Source: Candidatus Omnitrophota bacterium (GTDB taxonomy: Bacteria > Omnitrophota > Gorgyraeia > JABMRN01). Taken from it: a stretch of DNA of 9,000 nt. The notes beneath the pieces were generated by a model. The model made no database searches and was not told the origin of the DNA. It saw only the letters and a program-made list of their open reading frames with translations. Shown here in pieces: positions 1 through 7,800 of this stretch. The position numbers and the translations under genes are program-made. The stretch spans positions 1-9,000 of the forward strand of contig JAQVOV010000059.1 in the NCBI GenBank assembly GCA_028702395.1, written 5' to 3'. Numbering within the stretch: the stretch's first letter is position 1; every line of letters starts with the position of its first letter.

Positions 1-2
1 AG

Positions 3-260
3 ATATTAGTTGATAATATGTTCAAGTGAATGAAAGGTAAAAAAGTTAGAATAGCAGCTTTAATAACAGGATGATTTCATACTAAAAGGATAACAACTTT
101 TCTTAAAAAAGAAGATGTTTCTTATATTGTAATTAGTCCTTCTATAACAGAAGATGTTGAAAGTCCGTATTTTCAGGTCCTTACAGGTCAGAAAACCCCT
201 TTTGAAGAACTTCTTATCGATGCTGCTCAACCTGACAATGCAACACTTGCTCCAGCAAAT
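3..260 (+). pseudogene. In-frame upstream coding remnant of the first large gene, interrupted by two TGA codons
   Basis: Read in the frame of the downstream gene, this stretch gives protein-like sequence with the same codon habits, but TGA occurs at 27-29 and 72-74. After the second TGA the frame is open to 4514, with no ATG or GTG before the TTG at 261. The readable part includes AALITG, then TGA, then FHTKRITTFLKK, then SYIVISP, and later GQKTPFEELL. From memory, related large proteins have a GGFHT-type motif at this point, so the second TGA probably replaces a Gly codon (GGA); this is inference. The gene may have lost its 5' part, the TGAs may be read through, or the sequence may contain errors. 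The other two plus frames are also closed within the first 15 bases. The true gene start must lie left of the window if the TGAs are not real stops. Confidence 0.55.
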
Positions 261-3200
261 TTGAATGATGATATTGCCTTGAGTAGCGGATTGAAAGGAC
301 AGTTAGATGCATTGATAACAAGGTTCTCGGATGATGTTGCCAGACAATTTATCTTAGCATATGTAGAAACTTTTAGGGCCAAAGATGCTGTGTCTTTAAA
401 GACATATTTGTTAGAACAAGTAGGCTCTGCAACTTTTGCAAATGCAGAGGTAAAAGAACAAGTAATAAAATTCATTGATGCTAATTTTGATACATTAGCT
501 CAACAGGTTATTGATGGACCTGATGGTGTTGCGATTGCTTATGATTGTAACGGGAAATCTAAAATAGTAACTCGTGATGAACATAACATGGTCAACAGTA
601 CAATAAAAGAAAGTTTTGAAAATGGGACTTCCTCAGATGTTACTGCTGAAGTTCTTTCTCAAGCAGATGCTAAATTGGCAGAGATATTCAAGGCTGAAGG
701 TATTAATGTTTATGTTATTTCGGATTTAAGTCGATATGATACTTGGAACATTTCGCATGTAGGAAGATCTCGTAAGAACATATATCTTTCTCCTGAGATG
801 ATGGCGTTTGTTCAAGGTCTTGAACCTGCTGTATGGCAGCAATTCTGGATGCATGAATTATATCATATCCAATATCCTGAAAAGTCAGAAAAAGAAGCTT
901 TAGCTGCTGTGCCTGTTAAAGATGTTCTGAATGCTTTTAAAGCAACAACAATAAATATAACTCCTGAACAAATAGATGAGAATATTGTTGAAGCAGCAAA
1001 GGTATTTGCACTTAATGATATTGATGCAGGATATTTGAAAGTAATGTACACACAATATTTAAATAGAAGAAAAGGCATAAAAGATCCTTTGAAAACCGCG
1101 CTTAGAATGACTACAGATCCAAAATCTGATCCTAAAGATGTGCTGAATGCTTGGAATTTCTTGGTAACAGCACTTCTTACAGAACAAGAAAGAGCAGAAT
1201 ATCTTCAGTCAAAGAAATATGGGGATCTAAAAGAACAAAGGTTTCTTGATGCTTCCGGAAAGACCATAGTTACTGTTAGTTCTTTAGACGGCGGTATAGG
1301 GGAAAGTTTAGGTCGATTGGAATTCAAGAAAATGATAGCTAGAGCTTTAGGAAGATCAGATGCAGAGGTTACTTTATCTGCAAAAGGACTGGACCTAGGT
1401 TTCTTAGTTGAAGTAAATGGAAAAGCAGAATTTATCAGTGTTGCAGAAGCGAAGCTTATGCAGTTAGTAATGGCTAAAGAACAAGGTGTTTTTGCTGATG
1501 TAGAATTTCAAGCCCTTGTTAATTGGCAATCAAAGATATCTTATGAAACACTTTTATATGAGACAACATGTTATTATGATCGTATAGGAGATGGAATGCG
1601 ATCGCGAACATATGCTCAGCTTCTTAATGATGCAGGGATCGTCATCCTTCCAATGGTACAACAAGCGGATCTTCCTGGATTAAATGCTGCTACCTGGCAG
1701 GTAGCTACAGATAAAAATGCTAATGCACAACCAGGCGGACATGGACAGTTTGGATTTTTATTTTTATCAGAGACATACAACCAGAAAATGGGCCTTACAA
1801 ATAAACCAAATGCCCAAGCACATGTTCAGTTCTTTTGTAATGGCGATAATCTTAACAGTAGACCCGATCCATATATTACTGGATATATGGTAGAAAACAA
1901 TTTGCCTATAATAAAGATCACAACAACTGCTACTCCAATAGATGAAAAAGGAGGCAAGGACGGTGTTGAGAGATATGTTTTATCAGATGGAACAGTTATT
2001 TATATACCAACACAAATGGAAGTTGCTGATGCTAAAAGTGCCGGGCAGGAAAAGGATTTTTATAGAGCAGGCCAAGAAGGCGGACTAGGACAAGCAGGCG
2101 CACAAGCATTTAACACAAATATTTTTTATATAAATAAATTGGTTTTACATGACATTTTAAATGAAGTTGTTAAGCAGGGAATACTTACGAAATTTGAATT
2201 AGACCAACTTTTTGCACCAACACTTATTGACAAGCCTGCTAAGGTCGCAAAAGATGGTAAAGAATATATTCCTATAGATGGTGCTATTGGACTATCAATG
2301 CACAATCTTAATAAGTGGTTCATGATAAATTATCATGAAGATCAAAGAGTAAGGAATATTTTAGGTAAATATGGTATAGATAGATTATTATATTTTGTTG
2401 ATATACCAAGAACAGAGTTTTTTACTCCTCAGAAGAAAGCTTATGATCCTTGGATGTTATTAGGTTATACCGATTATTATGAATTTGATGCTGAAAATAA
2501 CATATTAAAGGATGCTGAAGATGATCTTGTACCTCCACAACTGGTTTTTGAAGACTCAGGAAAATATTGGGAGGAATTACAGAATTACATTAATGCATTC
2601 GGAGAAAAAAGTTATGTGAAAGAACTTAAAGGATTAAAGGTCAAAGGAAAAATACAACTTAGAAATGCTAAGTATGTGGGATATGTGGATATTATAAATA
2701 ATACGGATATGACGGTAGATCTTATGACAATGCCTGAGTTGCAGCAGTTCATTGTTAATGGTCAAATGATATTGGAGAACATACGTATTGTTATATCAGA
2801 AAGCGGAAAAGTAAAAGTTTTAAAGATAGAGAATAAAGAAGATTATGAAAAAACAATAGGTGATAGGTTAACATTAACAGGAGAAAAACTTTCTTCAGAG
2901 AATGCCAATAATGTCAAAACTTTTATAAGAGGGGCTTTTGCAAGAAAAGAAGCTCAACAGATAGAATCTGTAGAAGGTATAGATATATATATTATACCTG
3001 GTCTTGAGGCTTTTGACGATATTCTTTCAGTGCATGAAGGATTTGGCGGGGAAGCTATGGATCCTATTGCCGGAGAATTATATCTTTCTCCTACCAGGGC
3101 TAAATGGATAAATAATCTTCAATCTGCAGAAAAGACTATTTATATGGCGCATGCAGTAGAACATGTGAAAAACCCTGATCTTTCAGAAAGAGAGATACTT

Positions 3201-4514
3201 TCAAGAAGATCACTTGATAATATCAACTTTGCTAAAGCTACATATGATATGTCAGTAGCAATGGTCGAGGAAAATAAAGCACAAATAGAAGCGTTTTTAA
3301 TGAATATGGGGAATAGTATATCAGAAAATGACCGTACCAGAGCTATGCAGCTTGTTGATGCTCATCTTGTTTTATGGCTTTCCAATCCTGTAACAGGACA
3401 AATTTCTCCTTTGGTAAGGCCAATAACCGCTGCTCAGGTCCTGAAAATTGTTAATGCAGAGAAGGTTATCGGTGAGATCGTGGTTTCAGGTAATACTTTG
3501 AAATACCATAACGGACAAGATGTTGTTATAGCTGCGGATAATGAAAACGTTATACGAGTGCTAGGTAAACAGGATAACGTTGTTGTTGAAACATATTCTG
3601 TAGCTATGGGTACAAAGATAGAAATGGATGACCTTCTTGCAGGTAAAGAAGTTGTAGTTATTGCAGAAAAAGGCGTTACTCTTGTAGTGGATGAAGATGG
3701 TAAAACCATTGAAAACTTAAGAGAAGGAGATATGACCGTTGTTTCAGTAAAGAAAGGTTATTCTATAGTTGCACCTGAAAATGATGTGGTTTCACACGTA
3801 GTATTTGAAGTAGAAAAAGATGAGCAAAAGGTTTTTGATGCTTTCAACGCTTTAACTTCTGAAACTAGTCAGAATGCATTTAATGACATTAAAGCAAAGA
3901 AAGAGGGCCGTAAGGAGATCATGCTGCATGTTGCAAACAATATGCATGTTGGTAATAATTTCTCAGAAGAGAAAAAGATCCTTTCTTTGATTTCAGGAGG
4001 AACTGTTTCAATGAGACAGTATGCAGATCTTTCGGACCTTAGCCAAAGTTCATTTGATCCAAAATATGAACACGTTGTTATAGCATATGGCGAAGATCTT
4101 GAAGATCTAAATGTGAATAAAAAAGATGCAAAAGCTGAAGAAGACCGCTTACGGGTTAAAACTTTATTGGAAACAATGAAAATAATGCCTGTGCAAAAAC
4201 CAGCAGAAAAAGATCTTAGAGAAAAAGGTGTGTTTTTCATTAGAGAAATAGAATCAGCAGCAGTTGTGCTTGCTAATACAAAAGAGATCACAGATGATAG
4301 CGGGATACTATTGTTAAATATAATGCAGCAGTTAGTTCAAATAGGAACTGAGATAACCCGAGCAGATCTAGTTATGTTGTTAGGTTTAGAAGGACAGACA
4401 TTCAGTAATAGGCTAGGAATTCTTCTTAGTAAACTTCTTATTCCGCCACAACCTATTACAGGAACGCTGGATACATTGATACGAACAAGACGTCAGATCT
4501 TGTGGAGTGCATAA
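261..4514 (+). CDS. Giant multidomain protein with UDP-glucose pyrophosphorylase-like core between two zincin-like modules
   Basis: This is a 1,417-residue protein ending in TAA. Residues 146-214 form a zincin-like module with HELYH (198-202). Residues about 335-830 resemble UDPGP-family uridylyltransferases (glucose-1-P + UTP to UDP-glucose + PPi). The visible motifs are a nucleotide-loop counterpart DGGIGESLGR (343-352), PGGHG (491-495), CNGDNL (526-531, compare NxDNLGA), DEKGG (561-565), FNTN (617-620), PRTEFFTPQKK (716-726, compare PRSRFLPVK), and a beta-helix-like tail from residue 789. Residues 905-980 repeat the zincin-like module with HAVEH (964-968). Residues about 1067-1180 are beta-rich, and the remainder to 1417 is unrecognised. 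UDPGP enzymes are normally about 450-500 residues, so this is a large fusion. The TTG start has no Shine-Dalgarno sequence and the frame is open back to base 75, so the N-terminus is unreliable. The family call is good; activity is unproven. Confidence 0.85.
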   Translation: MNDDIALSSGLKGQLDALITRFSDDVARQFILAYVETFRAKDAVSLKTYLLEQVGSATFANAEVKEQVIKFIDANFDTLAQQVIDGPDGVAIAYDCNGKSKIVTRDEHNMVNSTIKESFENGTSSDVTAEVLSQADAKLAEIFKAEGINVYVISDLSRYDTWNISHVGRSRKNIYLSPEMMAFVQGLEPAVWQQFWMHELYHIQYPEKSEKEALAAVPVKDVLNAFKATTINITPEQIDENIVEAAKVFALNDIDAGYLKVMYTQYLNRRKGIKDPLKTALRMTTDPKSDPKDVLNAWNFLVTALLTEQERAEYLQSKKYGDLKEQRFLDASGKTIVTVSSLDGGIGESLGRLEFKKMIARALGRSDAEVTLSAKGLDLGFLVEVNGKAEFISVAEAKLMQLVMAKEQGVFADVEFQALVNWQSKISYETLLYETTCYYDRIGDGMRSRTYAQLLNDAGIVILPMVQQADLPGLNAATWQVATDKNANAQPGGHGQFGFLFLSETYNQKMGLTNKPNAQAHVQFFCNGDNLNSRPDPYITGYMVENNLPIIKITTTATPIDEKGGKDGVERYVLSDGTVIYIPTQMEVADAKSAGQEKDFYRAGQEGGLGQAGAQAFNTNIFYINKLVLHDILNEVVKQGILTKFELDQLFAPTLIDKPAKVAKDGKEYIPIDGAIGLSMHNLNKWFMINYHEDQRVRNILGKYGIDRLLYFVDIPRTEFFTPQKKAYDPWMLLGYTDYYEFDAENNILKDAEDDLVPPQLVFEDSGKYWEELQNYINAFGEKSYVKELKGLKVKGKIQLRNAKYVGYVDIINNTDMTVDLMTMPELQQFIVNGQMILENIRIVISESGKVKVLKIENKEDYEKTIGDRLTLTGEKLSSENANNVKTFIRGAFARKEAQQIESVEGIDIYIIPGLEAFDDILSVHEGFGGEAMDPIAGELYLSPTRAKWINNLQSAEKTIYMAHAVEHVKNPDLSEREILSRRSLDNINFAKATYDMSVAMVEENKAQIEAFLMNMGNSISENDRTRAMQLVDAHLVLWLSNPVTGQISPLVRPITAAQVLKIVNAEKVIGEIVVSGNTLKYHNGQDVVIAADNENVIRVLGKQDNVVVETYSVAMGTKIEMDDLLAGKEVVVIAEKGVTLVVDEDGKTIENLREGDMTVVSVKKGYSIVAPENDVVSHVVFEVEKDEQKVFDAFNALTSETSQNAFNDIKAKKEGRKEIMLHVANNMHVGNNFSEEKKILSLISGGTVSMRQYADLSDLSQSSFDPKYEHVVIAYGEDLEDLNVNKKDAKAEEDRLRVKTLLETMKIMPVQKPAEKDLREKGVFFIREIESAAVVLANTKEITDDSGILLLNIMQQLVQIGTEITRADLVMLLGLEGQTFSNRLGILLSKLLIPPQPITGTLDTLIRTRRQILWSA
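696..902 (+). repeat. Zincin-like module, copy 1 (intact HExxH)
   Basis: Residues 146-214 of the first large protein begin EGINVYVISDL, continue through IYLSPEMM, and end with HELYHIQYPEKSEKEAL. HELYH fits the HExxH zinc-binding and catalytic motif of metallopeptidases, and Glu residues about 8-10 positions later could supply a third ligand. A related copy lies at 2973-3200. A protease function is inferred from the motif alone, because HExxH occurs by chance in long proteins. The paired repeat makes it more credible as a real structural module. Confidence 0.6.
2973..3200 (+). repeat. Zincin-like module, copy 2 (degenerate, HAVEH)
   Basis: Residues 905-980 begin EGIDIYIIPGL, continue through LYLSPTRAKW, and end with HAVEHVKNPDLSEREIL. 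The last 17 residues align without gaps to copy 1: both His, the Pro, the Ser and two Glu are conserved, but the catalytic Glu after the first His is replaced by Ala. This copy is probably not a protease and may be a structural or binding domain. The two copies enclose the uridylyltransferase-like core. Confidence 0.55.
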
Positions 4515-4538
4515 AAGCGTTTAGGGGATATGATGGTG

Positions 4539-4571
4539 AAAAAGACCGGCTCAAAAAGCCGGTCTTTTTTT
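4539..4571 (+). terminator. Rho-independent terminator after the first large gene
   Basis: A perfect stem pairs AAAGACCGGC (4541-4550) with GCCGGTCTTT (4558-4567). The loop has 7 bases (TCAAAAA), and a T tract at 4565-4571 follows. A-T pairs can extend the stem outward on both sides. It lies 24 bases after the TAA at 4512-4514, so it most likely ends the first gene's transcript and separates it from the gene at 4809. Confidence 0.9.
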
Positions 4572-4587
4572 GTATATAGGAATAAGG

Positions 4588-4645
4588 CCCTTGGAGACAG
4601 TTAAGAACTTTCACCATGGTGAAAGTTCTTAACTGTCTCCAAGGG
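4588..4645. repeat. 58-bp perfect palindrome with no spacer
   Basis: Bases 4588-4616 are the exact reverse complement of 4617-4645 (29-base arms), with CCATGG at the centre. There is no T tract, and a separate terminator already lies just upstream, so this is not a simple second terminator. It could be a mobile palindromic repeat, a transcribed foldback RNA, a protein-binding site, or an artefact of a folded-back read or assembly. The pairing was checked base by base; the function is unknown. Confidence 0.9.
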
Positions 4646-4798
4646 AACTGTCTTCGCATTGGATCTAGGGCCAAACCTATTATATATCGCACACAAAACT
4701 TTTACATTTCTGTGACAATTAAAAAATCAAAATATGGTAAAGTAAGAAAAAGTTAATCTACATATATTTGAAAAATAAAAAAGTGTTTCTCGGAAATA
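4646..4798 (+). promoter_or_regulatory. AT-rich leader of the second large gene; promoter expected here but not resolved
   Basis: This region lies between the palindrome and the ribosome-binding site. The best -35-like match is GTGACA (4712-4717), with TATGGT (4733-4738) as a poor -10 at only 15-base spacing. TATATT (4763-4768) is a better -10 sequence but has no convincing -35. Because a terminator lies upstream, a promoter should be in this interval, but the exact site cannot be fixed by eye. AACTGTCTTC at 4646-4655 nearly repeats AACTGTCTCC at 4631-4640 in the palindrome's right arm. I see no riboswitch-like structure. Confidence 0.25.
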
Positions 4799-4807
4799 AG
4801 GAGGAAG
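4798..4807 (+). promoter_or_regulatory. Strong Shine-Dalgarno sequence for the second large gene
   Basis: AAGGAGGAAG contains AGGAGG at 4799-4804, four bases before the ATG at 4809. It fixes that start and indicates standard bacterial initiation. No comparable site precedes the TTG at 261. Confidence 0.85.
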
Positions 4808-4808
4808 A

Positions 4809-4889
4809 ATGTTATTAAGTAAGAAAGTTTTGAAGTTTTTTTCATTTTTGTTGATCCCTGTTTTTTTTGTTTCAAGTACAAGTTTTAGT
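4809..4889 (+). other. Sec-type signal peptide coding region
   Basis: The N-terminus has basic residues (Lys5, Lys6, Lys9), a hydrophobic stretch FFSFLLIPVFFV (10-21), and a small polar segment SSTSFS (22-27) before LDND. This is the classic n-, h- and c-region layout. Signal peptidase I cleavage near residue 27 is plausible, and no lipobox Cys is present. It predicts export of the whole fusion protein to the periplasm or cell surface. Confidence 0.75.
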
Positions 4890-7800
4890 CTGGATAATGA
4901 TCTTCAAAAAAGAAATGTGAGTACTCTTGGTGCTCCGGCTTTATCTGATGCAGATCTTTTATTGGATGCAGATAGTCAACTACCAGCAATAGAGGAAGTT
5001 TTAGCTAAAAGAAAACTTTCAGTTAGAGAATATGCTTTGATGTTCATGTCTTCCTATATCAGAGCACATAAAAATTCTTCGGGTCTACAAAAAAATATGG
5101 TTGAAGCTTTTGATCGATCAGTTGATCAAAACAAGACTGATAGAAATGTTATTGAAATAAGGAGCATCTTAGAAGACGAGACTTTATTTGCACAAACATG
5201 CAAAAGTATAGATGATGAAGACAAAAGAAATCTTTGTTATGCAGAAGCACCTTTAAGACCTTATTCATCTGACATGCCGATCTTAACTAATATAACTGAT
5301 GAACAGGTCCATGAACAACTTGATGAAGTCATCAAAAAGGCTTTTGCCGGAGATGCAATAGGGCCGAAAAAAACAGATCTTTATTTTGAAAATGAAAGAG
5401 TAATGGAATTCTTAAAAAAGAATGAGCTAGATGTATTAGCTGATATTTTTAAAGATCTGTTATCTTCCAGCACAGATCCGGATCAGAAGGGTCTTAAAAT
5501 AGCTTTGCCGCTAAAAGGCAATGTTACAGAAAAACCTGTTATTACAGTATTCAAATCAAAAAGCCCTTTTTTAACAATAGAAGATGGGACTCGTATTTAT
5601 GGACATGCAAGTGATAATGGTATAATGGTCATAGATAGAGGGAATATTAAGCAGACAAGTATGCTTATTGTTTTTGAACTTTTAAGATATTTGGCTGTTC
5701 CTAATAATGTTGTAATGGATTATTATAATCAGTTCATGAATGATTATAGTGAAATACCTCTTTTGTCAAAAGAGCTTAGAGGAGTGATCAATCATGAAGT
5801 CGGTAAAGCTTTGATAAATAATGGCAAAAGGCCGGAAGATCTTTTAAAGAATATTACTTATTATAGAGGGCAGAACAAGGTTAGAATGCCTAACTATATG
5901 AATAATGAAAGAAGTATAGCTTTTGCAGAAGAAGGAGATCCTTTAGGATATTTATTTGAGAAAGCTGTTAAGGGTGATCTTCAAGCTTATAATAAAATTG
6001 TAGATATGCCTCAAGATGAGATCGTAGCATATTTTGAAGATCAGGTACAACAAAAGGATCTTATAGATAAATTGCCTGCGGATATGTTCGGGTTTGGTAA
6101 AGGTTATGATGTAAGAGGAAATGCCCAAGAATCAAAAGATGGAGCAGTTGATCTTACAGCAGAAAACCTTTTTATTATAGGAAAACTTTTAGGAACACAT
6201 TTTCTCAAAACAGGGCAGAAAGCCCTTCTTACAGGTGATATAAGGCATCATACGCCTATTCTAAGATATGTAATGGCTTTGGGACTTGCAAGTGTTGGAG
6301 TAAAAGCTGATTATTGCCCTGATTTTATTACAACAGGGGCTCTTAATCTTTTATCAACAGAGAATATAGATAAAGATACTGTGATGGTTCAGGTTTCAGG
6401 TAGTCATGGAGCACCTCATAAAAATGGATTTAAGATAAAATTGGATCGTGGTAATGGTAGTTTAGATCCGCTCTATGCAGAGCCATTAGAGGAATTATGG
6501 TCTCAAAGAAAAGAAATTGCTGAAAAATTCAATGAAAAGAAACCCGAAAGTATAAATGTAGGAACAAGACAAGGTTTATTAGAAAAAGTTGTTGAAATAT
6601 TGGATGAAACTTTACCGGAGCTTACTAAGGATGAAATAACTGTTATTGATACAAGAGCAGGAGCAGCAGGGCCTATGGTAAAGATGCTTTTTGCAAAAAG
6701 AGGGTTTGAGGTTATTGAGATTGAGGGTGTTGTTGATCCTGGAAAAGTTTCAGAATTGGTAAAACAATCATGGGTACTTAAAAATCACAAGAAAATTGCT
6801 GTTGTAATAAATGGTACACCTGATCCAGATATGGGTGCAGGCATTTGGGATCCGTCAAAACCTGAAGCTTTAAAAGATACTCAATCAGTAGTGAATGCTA
6901 TTAATACAACCAGAACCGGAAGCATGCCATTGGCAATAGGCGGTGTTTTTGATTGTGATGCAGACCGAATATCCGCTATTCTTGAAGATGGAAGAGATGT
7001 ACCTGCTTTTGAAATGACCTTACCTTATTACCAAAGATTTTTACTGCATCCTGATAATCAAGAAGTCATAAAAAAGCTTGTTTTATCTGGTATGACGCCA
7101 ATTCGAATTGCATGTGATGTTAGAGCGAACAGTAAACTGCTAAGTCTTATAGATAATATAAATAAAAAATTACAGGATGAAACAGGTGTTACTGATAAAA
7201 ATTTTATTGAAGGAATATACATTGCAACAGGTTATCCTCCTCAGCTTGGATTCATGGTGGAAAATATAAAAAGAATAGATGATTTTGTAAGTGCAAAAGA
7301 AATGCTCCAAAATGACAGTGAATTTATGGAGAAGTTAGCGCAGCTTAAGAAAACTTATTTTACTGCAGAAGCATCAGGGCATAACTTTTTCCATGTATCA
7401 AAAGCATATCCAAACAGAGTTTGTGATTGTGCTGTTGCAGGCCTTATTACATTAATGAGCATCAGAGAAACTATGCCTAAACTGGAATGTCCAATATTGA
7501 ATATCCAAGGAAAGAACTTGACTGATCTGTTTGATAATTTCCCAGGAGCTTATAGCAGCAGAGAAGTAAACATTAATATACCGAATGCTATAAAAATATC
7601 AACTGCACATGAGGCAGGAAAATGGATGAAAGAAGTTTTTGGCAGCAGATTAAAAGAAACTACAGGGAAGATCGTATATGTTGATGGTATTCCACAATCT
7701 GAACAGGAACATGATTATTTTGTTCAGCCTAAAGATGATGGATATGTTGTTGTAGCAGGTTATAAAATGCAGCTTGAAGATGGTCGTACTGCGCTTGTCA

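Noticed and set aside
30..74. 14-residue mini-frame (ATG at 30 to TGA at 72-74) as a leader peptide
   Set aside because: It has no ribosome-binding site and is better explained as part of the interrupted upstream frame.
227..4291. Minus-strand open frames opposite the first large gene (227-475, 863-1078, 2126-2323, 3434-3709, 3869-4291)
   Set aside because: They lie wholly inside a frame with strong domain evidence, or overlap its coding-like upstream extension. They have low-complexity Ser/Thr/Phe-rich translations and show no family motifs.
4456..4692. 78-residue minus-strand open frame across the terminator and palindrome
   Set aside because: It crosses the end of a real gene, a terminator and a perfect palindrome. 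Its translation shows nothing recognisable.
4616..4756. 46-codon plus-strand frame starting at the ATG in the centre of the palindrome and ending in TAA
   Set aside because: There is no Shine-Dalgarno sequence, the start would be buried in a 29-bp stem, and the translation is basic and unremarkable.
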